A stretch of DNA of 64,000 nucleotides from Corynebacterium crudilactis (GTDB taxonomy: Bacteria > Actinomycetota > Actinomycetes > Mycobacteriales > Mycobacteriaceae), in NCBI RefSeq assembly GCF_001643015.1, contig NZ_CP015622.1:1563358-1627357 (forward strand), given 5' to 3'. The position numbers were made by a program, and so were the translations under genes. Positions 31,479 through 41,558 of this stretch are shown piece after piece (within the stretch, counting starts at the first letter, position 1; every line of letters begins with the position of its first letter). The notes beneath the pieces are model-generated. The model did not search any database and was not told where the DNA came from. It saw only the letters and a list, made by a program, of their open reading frames with translations.

Positions 31479-32099
31479 CTAATCAGACATGCATCCAGCA
31501 AGAAAAGAAAAGTTTGCTGGATGCAAGAAGCTCTGTGAGACACGGTCATCAAAAAATCCCGGATCCTCACCCCAAATATTTGTCGTCGTTTCCGCAAGAG
31601 AGTTCAAACGGTCAGTACAAATATCTAGCCGCTCACCAAAATCCATCTCATGGGCAAAAGTTGGCGTCGCCATTTCTCCATTGCTGTGCGCACGTTCTGA
31701 AGTAAAAGCCGGAAAAGCAAAAGAAATCACGGCAATCGATACCACTATCCACCCACAACCACCGTTCTTTTTTGAACGTTGAGCTCGAGGAGCAGGCACC
31801 TCTGAAGAAGGTTTTACGCTTTGAGCATCTTGAACTTGCAGAATTGCTGGCATTGAAATGCCCTCATCGGCATATAAACGCGCTTGTTTCACACTCGGTG
31901 CTGGCGTAACAGAATAGTCCGATATTTGGGTAGAAGAGATTCCGTACTTCTCTAAGATTTCATAGACTTCGCGTTTTCCCGGAGGAGAGCCAAATCGTGT
32001 GACCATGCTGCCACGCTGAAACTCATTGAGTGAGTAGTGGATGATGTAATCCGTTTCCACAGAGGGATCAGGGTTTATTGGTTGGCCTTTAGCGGTCAT
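31479..32099 (-). CDS. Hypothetical single-pass membrane protein
   Basis: 206 residues. The first 100 residues look like a small soluble domain (FGSPPGKREVYEILEKYGISSTQISDYS), followed by a Pro/Ser linker, basic RSKKNGG, one membrane helix (CGWIVVSIAVISFAFPAF), and an external C-terminal domain with two cysteines (ICTDRLN ... AGCMSD) that could form a disulfide. No family recognised. Confidence 0.55.
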   Translation of the reverse strand: MTAKGQPINPDPSVETDYIIHYSLNEFQRGSMVTRFGSPPGKREVYEILEKYGISSTQISDYSVTPAPSVKQARLYADEGISMPAILQVQDAQSVKPSSEVPAPRAQRSKKNGGCGWIVVSIAVISFAFPAFTSERAHSNGEMATPTFAHEMDFGERLDICTDRLNSLAETTTNIWGEDPGFFDDRVSQSFLHPANFSFLAGCMSD

Positions 32100-32314
32100 A
32101 GCAACATCTGTCCTGACGTGGTGTTGGTAGCAGCGCTAGGAAGAATTGAGAATTGTTCCTCACTCATTCCTCTACCCTAAACAATCCGCGGATGATCTGC
32201 TTAAGATTTAAGGCTCTCATCGGACTTACACGCCGAGCTAAAGAAAAAACGTACCTGCCAACTGGATCTACTATTCAAAATAATATTTTGAATGAATATG
32301 GAAGTATTCAGTGA

Positions 32315-32905
32315 ATGAATACTTATTATCCGTTTCCTTGGGAATCATTTTTCTCCTTGTTCATCATAGGTGCCCTCATCCCCACATTGATTGGTGCAGT
32401 CTTCATTTGGCGATACGCACGATCAAGTCGAAATAGAGACCCTCTCCTATCTCTTAACTCTTCTGGGCCTAAAGCGTTCATGGGATGGCCCACTGGCGGA
32501 CGATGTGGATTATGGGCAACGGGATTATTTGGTGCACTTCTCGGTTTCTTGTCTGGATTGCTTTGGTTGAGTTGGTCCGCAGCAGGTAACGATGGATCTT
32601 TCGTCACACCTGCCATTCAAATGCCCGGAAGTTTCCCTGCTTGGCAGGTAGTACTGTGTGGTGCATTTGTTGTGGGCATGGCTGTTGTTGCAGCGTTAAG
32701 TTCTAAACGACTTAATGCTGGCGCCCTAGCAGCAGCATTGGGAACTGCCGCTGGATTTACCACGTGGTTTGCTATGGCTGTTGCAACTCCGGTGACTAGC
32801 CAGGAAGGAATCGGCGTGGCGATGTCCATAGTTGGAGTAACTTTTAGCCTCAGTGTCAGTAATTATGTGGTTGCATTAATCCGCGCTAAGAAGATCAAAA
32901 GTTAA
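32315..32905 (+). CDS. Hypothetical four-helix membrane protein
   Basis: 196 residues with four hydrophobic segments: SLFIIGALIPTLIGAVFIW, GLFGALLGFLSGLLWLSW, VVLCGAFVVGMAVVAAL and LAAALGTAAGFTTWFAMAV, plus a last weaker one. No motif recognised. GGAAG lies about 9 bases before ATG 32315. Just upstream an inverted repeat ATTCAAAAT (32273-32281) / ATTTTGAAT (32285-32293) could be an operator or part of an AT-rich promoter. Last gene of the accessory stretch before the ABC-F gene. Confidence 0.6.
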   Translation: MNTYYPFPWESFFSLFIIGALIPTLIGAVFIWRYARSSRNRDPLLSLNSSGPKAFMGWPTGGRCGLWATGLFGALLGFLSGLLWLSWSAAGNDGSFVTPAIQMPGSFPAWQVVLCGAFVVGMAVVAALSSKRLNAGALAAALGTAAGFTTWFAMAVATPVTSQEGIGVAMSIVGVTFSLSVSNYVVALIRAKKIKS

Positions 32906-32957
32906 GCGCTAACCATGTATGCAAGCTCTCTCTAATTTTTAAAAAACCTGCCGGTTG

Positions 32958-32993
32958 TTGACCTGACATAGGTACTTGATAGACTAACCGGTT
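32958..32993 (+). promoter_or_regulatory. Promoter of the ABC-F gene, leaderless
   Basis: -35 TTGACC (32958-32963), 16-base spacer, -10 TAGACT (32980-32985), then 8 bases to the GTG start at 32994. The expected transcription start falls on or next to the start codon. Confidence 0.7.
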
Positions 32994-34625
32994 GTGATTG
33001 TCACCAATGATTTAGAAGTGCGCGTTGGCGCTCGTACCCTCCTTGACGCACCGGGTCAGCTCCTCCGCGTTCAGCCTGGCGACCGTATCGGTCTTGTCGG
33101 CAGAAATGGTGCAGGAAAAACCACAACGATGCGAATCCTCTCCGGCGAAACCAAGCCATACGGTGGTTCTGTCACCGTGGCTGGCGAGGTCGGATACCTC
33201 CCCCAGGACTCCCGCGAAGGCAATATCGAACAGACTGCCCGCGATCGTGTTCTCTCTGCTCGTGGCCTTGACCAGCTACGTTCTGGCATGGAACGCCAGC
33301 AAGAGATCATGGAAACCACCACAGATCCAGGCAAGCTTGATACTGCCATCGGTAAATATTCCAGGCTTGAGGAACAGTTTCAGGCCCTCGGCGGCTATGA
33401 AGCCGATGCTGAGGCTGCCCAGATCTGTGACAACTTGGGCCTTGAGGCACGCATCCTAGACCAGCAGCTCAAGACGCTGTCCGGTGGACAGCGACGCCGC
33501 GTGGAGCTGGCACAGATCCTCTTTGCCGCCACCAACGGCTCCGGCAAGTCCAAGACCACGCTGCTTCTCGACGAACCAACCAACCACTTGGATGCTGACT
33601 CCATTACGTGGTTGCGCGACTTCCTCTCGAAGCACGAGGGTGGACTCATCATGATCTCTCACGATGTCGAACTCCTTGGCGCTGTCTGTAACAAGATTTG
33701 GTACTTAGATGCTGTGCGCAGCGAAGCCGATGTCTACAACATGGGCTTTTCTAAGTATGTTGATGCTCGTGCTCTGGATGAAGCTCGTCGTCGCCGTGAG
33801 CGCTCAAATGCAGAGAAAAAAGCAGGTGCTCTGAAAGACCAGGCTGCGCGTCTGGGAGCTAAGGCTACCAAGGCAGCTTCGGCTAAGCAGATGATCGCTC
33901 GCGCAGAAAGGATGATCGATAATCTTGATGATATTCGTGTCTCCGATCGTGCTGCAAACATCGTGTTCCCAGAACCAGCACCGTGTGGAAAGACCCCACT
34001 CAATGCCAAGGGCCTGACCAAGATGTACGGCTCTTTGGAAGTCTTCGCCGGTGTGGACCTCGCTATTGACAAGGGCTCCCGCGTGGTTGTCCTTGGTTTC
34101 AACGGTGCAGGTAAGACCACCTTGCTGAAGCTGCTTGCCGGTGTGGAACGCACCGATGGCGAAGGCGGAATCGTTACTGGCTATGGCTTGAAGATCGGTT
34201 ACTTCGCGCAGGAACACGACACCATTGATCCTGATAAATCCGTCTGGCAGAACACCATTGAGGCCTGCGCTGATGCAGATCAACAAGGTCTGCGCAGCCT
34301 TCTGGGTTCCTTCATGTTCTCCGGTGAGCAGTTGGATCAGCCAGCTGGCACTCTTTCCGGTGGTGAAAAGACTCGTCTTGCACTGGCAACCCTGGTGTCT
34401 TCTCGCGCAAACGTCTTGCTTCTTGATGAGCCTACAAACAACCTTGACCCTATCTCTCGTGAGCAGGTTCTTGACGCTCTGCGTACCTACACAGGCGCTG
34501 TTGTCCTGGTGACACACGACCCAGGTGCAGTGAAGGCACTTGAGCCGGATCGTGTCATTGTGCTTCCTGATGGCACTGAAGATCTCTGGAACGAGCAGTA
34601 CATGGAGATCGTGGAACTCGCTTAA
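32994..34625 (+). CDS. ABC-F family ATPase
   Basis: 543 residues, two fused ATPase domains and no membrane segment. Domain 1: Walker A GRNGAGKTT, signature LSGGQRRRVELAQ, Walker B TLLLDEPTNHLD. A charged helical linker (DEARRRRERSNAEKKAGALKDQ, about 265-330) corresponds to the ABC-F P-site/tRNA-interaction motif. Domain 2: GFNGAGKTT, LSGGEKTRLALA, VLLLDEPTNNLD. ABC-F proteins act on ribosomes, either as translation factors or as antibiotic-protection factors; the position beside suf/acn matches Rv1473 of Mycobacterium, annotated as macrolide-type. Which role applies here cannot be decided. Confidence 0.93.
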   Translation: MIVTNDLEVRVGARTLLDAPGQLLRVQPGDRIGLVGRNGAGKTTTMRILSGETKPYGGSVTVAGEVGYLPQDSREGNIEQTARDRVLSARGLDQLRSGMERQQEIMETTTDPGKLDTAIGKYSRLEEQFQALGGYEADAEAAQICDNLGLEARILDQQLKTLSGGQRRRVELAQILFAATNGSGKSKTTLLLDEPTNHLDADSITWLRDFLSKHEGGLIMISHDVELLGAVCNKIWYLDAVRSEADVYNMGFSKYVDARALDEARRRRERSNAEKKAGALKDQAARLGAKATKAASAKQMIARAERMIDNLDDIRVSDRAANIVFPEPAPCGKTPLNAKGLTKMYGSLEVFAGVDLAIDKGSRVVVLGFNGAGKTTLLKLLAGVERTDGEGGIVTGYGLKIGYFAQEHDTIDPDKSVWQNTIEACADADQQGLRSLLGSFMFSGEQLDQPAGTLSGGEKTRLALATLVSSRANVLLLDEPTNNLDPISREQVLDALRTYTGAVVLVTHDPGAVKALEPDRVIVLPDGTEDLWNEQYMEIVELA

Positions 34626-34710
34626 GTTCTTTTCAAAGCGAGCCGCTCCGAGCATGGCGTCTAGTTCATCTTTGGTCTTCATTAATATTGATGCTTGATA
34701 CTATCCTGAA

Positions 34711-34783
34711 AGGAGTGAGCGTCGATGTAGATCGACGCACCATACCCCACAACCCCAAGCCTTGCGCTTGGGGTTGTTGTATT
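34711..34783 (+). ncRNA. Candidate small RNA: two hairpins with a start-stop AUGUAG
   Basis: An extended -10 (TG at 34696-34697, TACTAT at 34699-34704) predicts a start near 34711. The transcript would begin AGGAGTGAGC, then hairpin 1 (GCGTCGAT 34719-34726, loop GTAG, 34731-34738), a C-rich single strand CACCATACCCCAC, and hairpin 2 (ACAACCCCAAGC 34749-34760 with 34766-34777) followed by TGTATT, a usable terminator. AAAGGAG lies 8-9 bases before an ATG that is followed at once by TAG, both within hairpin 1. About 70 nt; no protein frame. Expression is inferred only. Confidence 0.5.
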
Positions 34784-34849
34784 AGCGCTTCCCTGGCTTC
34801 CGGCTGCGCTGAGGTCGTTGGCATTTTCTTTTCCTCATCTTAGTGCCCG

Positions 34850-34893
34850 AAAACCCCGTGCTGCACAGGAAATCCTGTGCGGCACGGGGTTTT
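34850..34893. terminator. Terminator after sufT (bidirectional)
   Basis: AAAACCCCGTGCTGCACAGG... (34850-34870) pairs with 34873-34893, one mismatch, 2-base loop, with T-runs on both strands. It ends the minus-strand suf operon 18 bases past the sufT stop. Confidence 0.85.
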
Positions 34894-34911
34894 CGTCGAT
34901 AAGCAGCTTAG

Positions 34912-35325
34912 TTAAACGGCAAAGCCAAGGGCTTGTAGCTGTTCGCGGCCTTCTTCGGTGATCATATGTGGACCCCAAGGTGGCATCCATACCCAGTTCA
35001 AAGACAGCTTGTCTGCAATGCCGTTTCCGACGATGGCAGTGCGTGCCTGATCTTCGATGACATCAGTCAGCGGGCAAGCTGGTGAAGTCAGGGTCATATC
35101 AACATGAGCTTCGTTGCCGTTGATCATGTAGACATCATAAACAAGTCCCAGATCCACAACGTTGATGCCCAATTCTGGGTCAATCACATCGCGCATGTAC
35201 TCTTCGACATCGCTAGCTTTTGCTAGGTCTGCCTCGGACTGCTCTGGGCGTTCGGAGCTTTGTGCTTCGAAAGTAGAGGCATTTGAGTCCTCTACCTCTG
35301 GGGTGTTCTCAGTGTGCTCGCTCAT
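34912..35325 (-). CDS. sufT: SufT-like metal-sulfur cluster assembly protein (DUF59)
   Basis: 137 residues. After an acidic low-complexity N-terminus (about 40 residues, Glu/Ser/Thr) comes the MIP18/DUF59 domain: VEEYMRDVIDPELGINVVDLGLVYDVYM, DMTLTSPACPLTDVIEDQ (conserved Cys) and LNWVWMPPWGPHMITEEGREQL. Such proteins help Fe-S cluster maturation or transfer. Last gene of the suf operon, 26 bases behind sufU; ATG 35325 follows GGAGG. Rv1466 is the mycobacterial counterpart. Confidence 0.92.
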   Translation of the reverse strand: MSEHTENTPEVEDSNASTFEAQSSERPEQSEADLAKASDVEEYMRDVIDPELGINVVDLGLVYDVYMINGNEAHVDMTLTSPACPLTDVIEDQARTAIVGNGIADKLSLNWVWMPPWGPHMITEEGREQLQALGFAV

Positions 35326-35351
35326 GGGTTCCTCCAATTGTTAGCGCGGGC

Positions 35352-35800
35352 TTAATGTACGTGCTCAACAGCATCGGCAGTTGCTGCCTGGAAAGCCTTC
35401 CACCCAAGCAATGCGCATTTCACGCGAGCTGGATACTTAGCTACACCAGAAAAAGCAACGCCATCTCCGATAAGGTCCTCATCACCCACGAACTTGCCGC
35501 GGGAGACGATCATCTTTTCAAATTCTTCGAGCTTCTCCAACGCTTTATCTACAGGTTGGCCCACGATTTCCTCAGCCATCACAGACGTGGAAGCCTGGCT
35601 AATCGAACAGCCAATTGCTTCATAAGAGATGTCTTCAACGGTTGAGTTGTCCTCAGACAGCTTCACTCGCAAAGTCAGCTCATCGCCACAGGAAGGGTTA
35701 ACGTGGTGAACCTCTGCGTCAAAAGGGTCCCGCAGACCCTTGTGCTGTGGGTTTTTGTAGTGATCCAGGATCACCTCTTGATACATCTGCTCAAGGTTCA

Positions 35801-35801
<1 letters not shown>
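35352..35801 (-). CDS. sufU: SufU, Zn-dependent sulfur transfer partner of SufS
   Basis: 149 residues. IscU-like fold with the three zinc cysteines: NPSCGDELTLRV, GCSISQASTSVMAEEIVG and RVKCALLGWKAF. It carries the 18-residue-type insertion between the second and third Cys that distinguishes SufU (sulfur acceptor for SufS) from scaffold IscU. Its ATG overlaps the sufS stop by one base (TAATG), so translation is coupled. Confidence 0.95.
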
Positions 35802-37826
<2,025 letters not shown>

Positions 37827-37905
37827 CTGTGACAATCTTTCAGGGGTTGAAACGAATTTAAACTGAAGTACTAATCCGGGCTCAATGGGAATTGAGCCCA
37901 GTTAT

Positions 37906-39084
37906 TTACATGCCAAGAACGGTGAGTTCTGAGCTGACGCGGTTTTCCAATTCCCCGCGGATGGATTCCACTGGAACTTTGTTAATGACTTCGTTGAAGA
38001 AACCACGAACGATAAGGCGTCGAGCTTCATCGGCAGGAATACCACGAGCTTGAAGGTAGAACACGTGCTCGTCGTCAAAGCGACCGACTGTTGCTGCGTG
38101 TCCTGCACCGACGATTTGGCCGGTTTCGATCTCAAGGTTTGGAATAGCGTCTGCGCGTGCACCCTCGGTAAGAACGAGGGAACGGTTTGCTTCATAGGTG
38201 TCGGTGCCATGTGCGTTTGAACGGATGAGCACATCGCCAACCCAGCAGGTACGAGCATCTGGCTTGTCAGAGTTCTTATCACCCTGCAGCGCGCCCTTGT
38301 AAAGCACGTTAGAGCGGCAATTAGGAACTGCGTGATCGACCAGCAAACGCTGCTCAAAGTACTGTCCATCATCTGCGAAGTAAACGCCAAGCATTTCTGC
38401 GTCGCCACCAGGTGCGGTGAAACGAACACGTGGGACAATGCGGACGACTTCTCCACCGAAGGTAGCCACAGTGTGGCGAAGTACGGCGTCACGGCCAAGC
38501 TGGGCAAGCTGATTGCTCAGGTGGACTGCGTCGTTATCCCAGTGGGTATCGGTGATAACGGTCAGACGTGCGTTGTCTCCAACGATGAATTCAACGTTGT
38601 CAGCGTGGGTACCAGATCCGACGTATTGCAGTGCGACGATTGCATCAGCACCTGCTTCAACTTCGATGGAAATTGCGCCGAAGGAGGTAACGCCCTCCCC
38701 CTTACCGGTGACAGTAATGGTCACAGGTGTTGGGTTGTGAGAATTCTTTGCAAAAGTGACAACGTCACCCTGCTCCATGGAAGTCCATGCCTGAGCTGCG
38801 GCACGGTCCACTGGAGCACCAGCGCGTCCGAGACGAGAATCGCCCTTGGCGACGGTTTCGTGGCTTGCGCCTGCTGCGTCTGCAGGGATCTCGACCTTGA
38901 CGTCAGAGGTAGTTGCAGGCGCAAATTCGCCGTTGTGGAGTCCACGAAGACGACGCAAAGAAACGAAGCGCCAGACTTCATCGCGGCCGCGAGGAATCTC
39001 GAAATCCTCAACATCATAAGAAGTAAAGAGGTCACCCTTGGTGTTATGCAGGGTTGCTGCCTTTACAGTTGCTACTTCAGTCAT
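37906..39084 (-). CDS. sufD: SufD subunit of the Fe-S scaffold
   Basis: 392 residues. N-terminal helical part, then the right-handed beta-helix core and the C-terminal SufB/D signature: RSNVLYKGALQG, ARTCWVGDVLIRSNAHGTDTYEANRSLVLTEGARADAIPNLEIE and HAATVGRFDDEHVFYLQARGIPADEARRLIVRGFF. The conserved His in the 'GHAATVG' stretch is the expected SufD cluster-site residue. 5 bases separate it from sufB. Confidence 0.96.
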   Translation of the reverse strand: MTEVATVKAATLHNTKGDLFTSYDVEDFEIPRGRDEVWRFVSLRRLRGLHNGEFAPATTSDVKVEIPADAAGASHETVAKGDSRLGRAGAPVDRAAAQAWTSMEQGDVVTFAKNSHNPTPVTITVTGKGEGVTSFGAISIEVEAGADAIVALQYVGSGTHADNVEFIVGDNARLTVITDTHWDNDAVHLSNQLAQLGRDAVLRHTVATFGGEVVRIVPRVRFTAPGGDAEMLGVYFADDGQYFEQRLLVDHAVPNCRSNVLYKGALQGDKNSDKPDARTCWVGDVLIRSNAHGTDTYEANRSLVLTEGARADAIPNLEIETGQIVGAGHAATVGRFDDEHVFYLQARGIPADEARRLIVRGFFNEVINKVPVESIRGELENRVSSELTVLGM

Positions 39085-39089
39085 TGGGC

Positions 39090-40535
39090 TTAGCCCACCG
39101 ATCCTTCCATCTGCAGTTCGATCAGTCGGTTGAGCTCAAGGGCGTACTCCATTGGGAGTTCCTTAGCGATTGGCTCAACGAAGCCACGAACGATCATGGC
39201 CATTGCTTCTTCTTCCGCAAGTCCACGGCTCATGAGGTAGAACAGCTGTTCTTCAGATACCTGTGAAACGGTTGCCTCGTGGCCCAGGGACACGTGATCG
39301 TTGCGGATGTCGTTGTATGGGTAGGTGTCAGAGCGTGAGATATCATCCACCAGCAATGCATCACATTCAACGTTGGAGGTTGAGTGGTGTGCATTGGCAT
39401 TAATCTGAACCAGACCTCGGTAGGCTGCACGTCCGCCGCCACGTGCCACAGACTTGGACACAATGTTGGAGGAGGTGTACGGAGCCATGTGGGTCATTTT
39501 TGCGCCAGTGTCCTGGAACTGTCCCTCGCCTGCGAAAGCAACGGAAAGTACTTCGCCCTTAGCGTGTGGGCCAGTCATCCAAACAGCTGGGTACTTCATG
39601 GTGACCTTGGAGCCGATGTTGCCATCGACCCATTCCATGGTGCCGCCCTCTTCAACCTTGGTGCGCTTGGTCACCAGGTTGTAGACGTTGTTGGACCAGT
39701 TCTGAATGGTGGTGTAGCGGCAGCGTCCACCCTTCTTCACGATGATCTCAACGACTGCGGAGTGCAGGGAGTCAGACTTGTAAATTGGTGCGGTACAGCC
39801 TTCAACGTAGTGAACGTAGGCATCCTCATCAACGATGATCAGGGTGCGCTCAAACTGACCCATATTTTCGGTATTGATGCGGAAGTACGCCTGCAGAGGA
39901 ATGTCCACGTGGACACCCTTTGGTACGTAGATGAAAGATCCACCAGACCATACTGCTGCATTCAGTGCGGAGAACTTGTTGTCGCCGGCAGGAATGACGG
40001 TACCGAAGTACTCCTGGAAGATTTCAGGGTGCTCTTTCAGAGCGGTATCGGTGTCAAGGAAGATAACTCCCTTTTCCTCCAGGTCCTCGCGGATCTGGTG
40101 GTAAACAACCTCAGACTCGTACTGTGCTGCAACACCTGCGACGAGGCGCTGCTTCTCAGCCTCAGGAATACCTAGCTTGTCATAAGTATTCTTGATGTCT
40201 TCTGGGAGATCCTCCCAGGACTGTGCCTGCTTCTCAGTGGAACGGACGAAGTATTTGATGTTGTCAAAGTCAATACCTGAAAGGTCTGCACCCCAGGTTG
40301 GCATTGGCTTCTTACCAAAGATGCCCAGTGACTTAAGTCGCTGCTGAAGCATCCATTCTGGCTCGTTTTTCTTAGCAGAGATGTCGCGTACGACTGCCTC
40401 GCTGAGACCACGCTGTGCAGATGCACCAGCGTCGTCGGAATCGTGCCATCCGTAGTTGTACGGTCCGATGGAGTCAATGATTTGGTCATCGGTCAAGGGC
40501 TCGTTAACCCCTGGGTTCGTGGTTGCCGAAGTCAT
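39090..40535 (-). CDS. sufB: SufB subunit of the Fe-S scaffold
   Basis: 481 residues. Main scaffold on which clusters are built. Seen: [45 protein letters not shown] (Cys of the sulfur-entry path), [41 protein letters not shown] near the C-terminus. No intein is present, unlike in several mycobacteria. ATG 40535 follows AAAGGAG at 7 bases. 15 bases behind sufR, so transcribed with it. Confidence 0.97.
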   Translation of the reverse strand: MTSATTNPGVNEPLTDDQIIDSIGPYNYGWHDSDDAGASAQRGLSEAVVRDISAKKNEPEWMLQQRLKSLGIFGKKPMPTWGADLSGIDFDNIKYFVRSTEKQAQSWEDLPEDIKNTYDKLGIPEAEKQRLVAGVAAQYESEVVYHQIREDLEEKGVIFLDTDTALKEHPEIFQEYFGTVIPAGDNKFSALNAAVWSGGSFIYVPKGVHVDIPLQAYFRINTENMGQFERTLIIVDEDAYVHYVEGCTAPIYKSDSLHSAVVEIIVKKGGRCRYTTIQNWSNNVYNLVTKRTKVEEGGTMEWVDGNIGSKVTMKYPAVWMTGPHAKGEVLSVAFAGEGQFQDTGAKMTHMAPYTSSNIVSKSVARGGGRAAYRGLVQINANAHHSTSNVECDALLVDDISRSDTYPYNDIRNDHVSLGHEATVSQVSEEQLFYLMSRGLAEEEAMAMIVRGFVEPIAKELPMEYALELNRLIELQMEGSVG

Positions 40536-40550
40536 GATCCGCTCCTTTCA

Positions 40551-41237
40551 TCAGGAGTGTTTGATGGGTGTCAATGGAATATTTGTTGTGCAGATGCCGT
40601 GGCCGTCCGCGATTGTTGCCAATGGTTGCGTATGCTGCCCCAAGAGTTCTGACACTGCTTGATGTTCAGCCTCACACAGTTCTGGAAACTCCGTAGCAAC
40701 TGTAGATATAGGACAGTGATGCTGGCAAAGTTGCAAACCGTTTCGAGTGGCATCGACTGTTGCTGCATAACCATGCTTACTAAAAGCATCAACTAAAGAT
40801 TTGGCTGTATCTTCGATTGATTGATCTGTGATATCTACTGGGGCAATGCCCTCAACGATTTTTTCGATCCGCCTCTTAGCAAATTTCCTTACAGCGTCGT
40901 CTCCGCCGACTTCCCTCAAGGTGTCCAGCGCCGCAGCTGCAAGAGAATCATATTCATGGCCAAAGATTGAGCGACCTTTATCAGTAAGCCGATAAGTTTT
41001 GGCCGGCCTACCGCGCATTTTGGGCTCATATGGGTTCTGGCGCGGACTTGCCGCCTCCGCCAGATTTTCCTCAACCAAGTTGTCTAGGTGCCTGCGCACT
41101 CCCGCAGTTGAAAGCTGAAGCTGCTCTGAAATATCTGAAGCAATTACTGGAGCGCGCTCCAGTAAGATGAGTAAAATTTTTCGACGCGTATCACCGTCAA
41201 CAGCGTGTGCATCATTGCCTTTTACTGCATTTCCCAC
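40551..41237 (-). CDS. sufR: SufR, Fe-S-sensing repressor of the suf operon
   Basis: About 228 residues. N-terminal winged helix (RRKILLILLERAPVIASDISEQLQLSTAGVRRHLDNLVEENL), a basic RGRPAKTYRLTDKGR wing, and a C-terminal cysteine set LCQHHC, FPELCEAE and HGICTTN that should bind an Fe-S cluster. When the cluster is intact the protein represses suf. First gene of the operon. GTG 41237 is preferred because AGGAGGT stands 7 bases before it; ATG 41258, with GAAGG, is an alternative adding seven residues. Confidence 0.92.
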   Translation of the reverse strand: MGNAVKGNDAHAVDGDTRRKILLILLERAPVIASDISEQLQLSTAGVRRHLDNLVEENLAEAASPRQNPYEPKMRGRPAKTYRLTDKGRSIFGHEYDSLAAAALDTLREVGGDDAVRKFAKRRIEKIVEGIAPVDITDQSIEDTAKSLVDAFSKHGYAATVDATRNGLQLCQHHCPISTVATEFPELCEAEHQAVSELLGQHTQPLATIADGHGICTTNIPLTPIKHS

Positions 41238-41277
41238 TGGTGTCACCTCCTGCTTCATTTAGCCTTCACCTTTAGAC

Positions 41278-41289
41278 AACACAAGTGTT
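41278..41289 (-). promoter_or_regulatory. Candidate SufR operator / suf promoter region
   Basis: AACAC-AA-GTGTT forms a short inverted repeat 20-50 bases upstream of sufR, within the 321-base gap to the divergent mptB gene. It could be the autoregulatory SufR site. Apart from this and the mptB promoter (-10 at 41546) I see AT-rich sequence with no gene in the gap. Confidence 0.4.
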
Positions 41290-41558
41290 CCCTAATTCTA
41301 TTCCCGTGTCCAATCTCTTTGTCCCTACCTGCGCAAATAGCACTTTTAAATCCACTCATAAACAAAAACTAAGTTGACCCTAATTGAACTAAAGGTTCCC
41401 TTATTTCTGCAGTACAACGCAAGTATTTCGGAAAATTTCCCGCCATCGCTTAAAAATGAATTAAATTTGAGAGTTACATCACACCTTTAGTTCTCGGCTA
41501 TCCATCAGACAGACCTGCGAGGAAAATGCCACACCTCTGCGTGCGTAGAATAAGGCGG

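Noticed and set aside
33804..34682. 292-codon minus-strand frame beginning MKTKDELDAMLGAARFEKN
   Set aside because: Nearly all of it is antisense to the ABC-F gene, whose motifs are certain. Only the first 20 codons lie outside; they might be a relic but cannot be supported.
34711..34783. 6C RNA of actinobacteria
   Set aside because: The known element has hairpin loops with runs of C; here loops are GTAG and CTTGC, so the candidate is something else.
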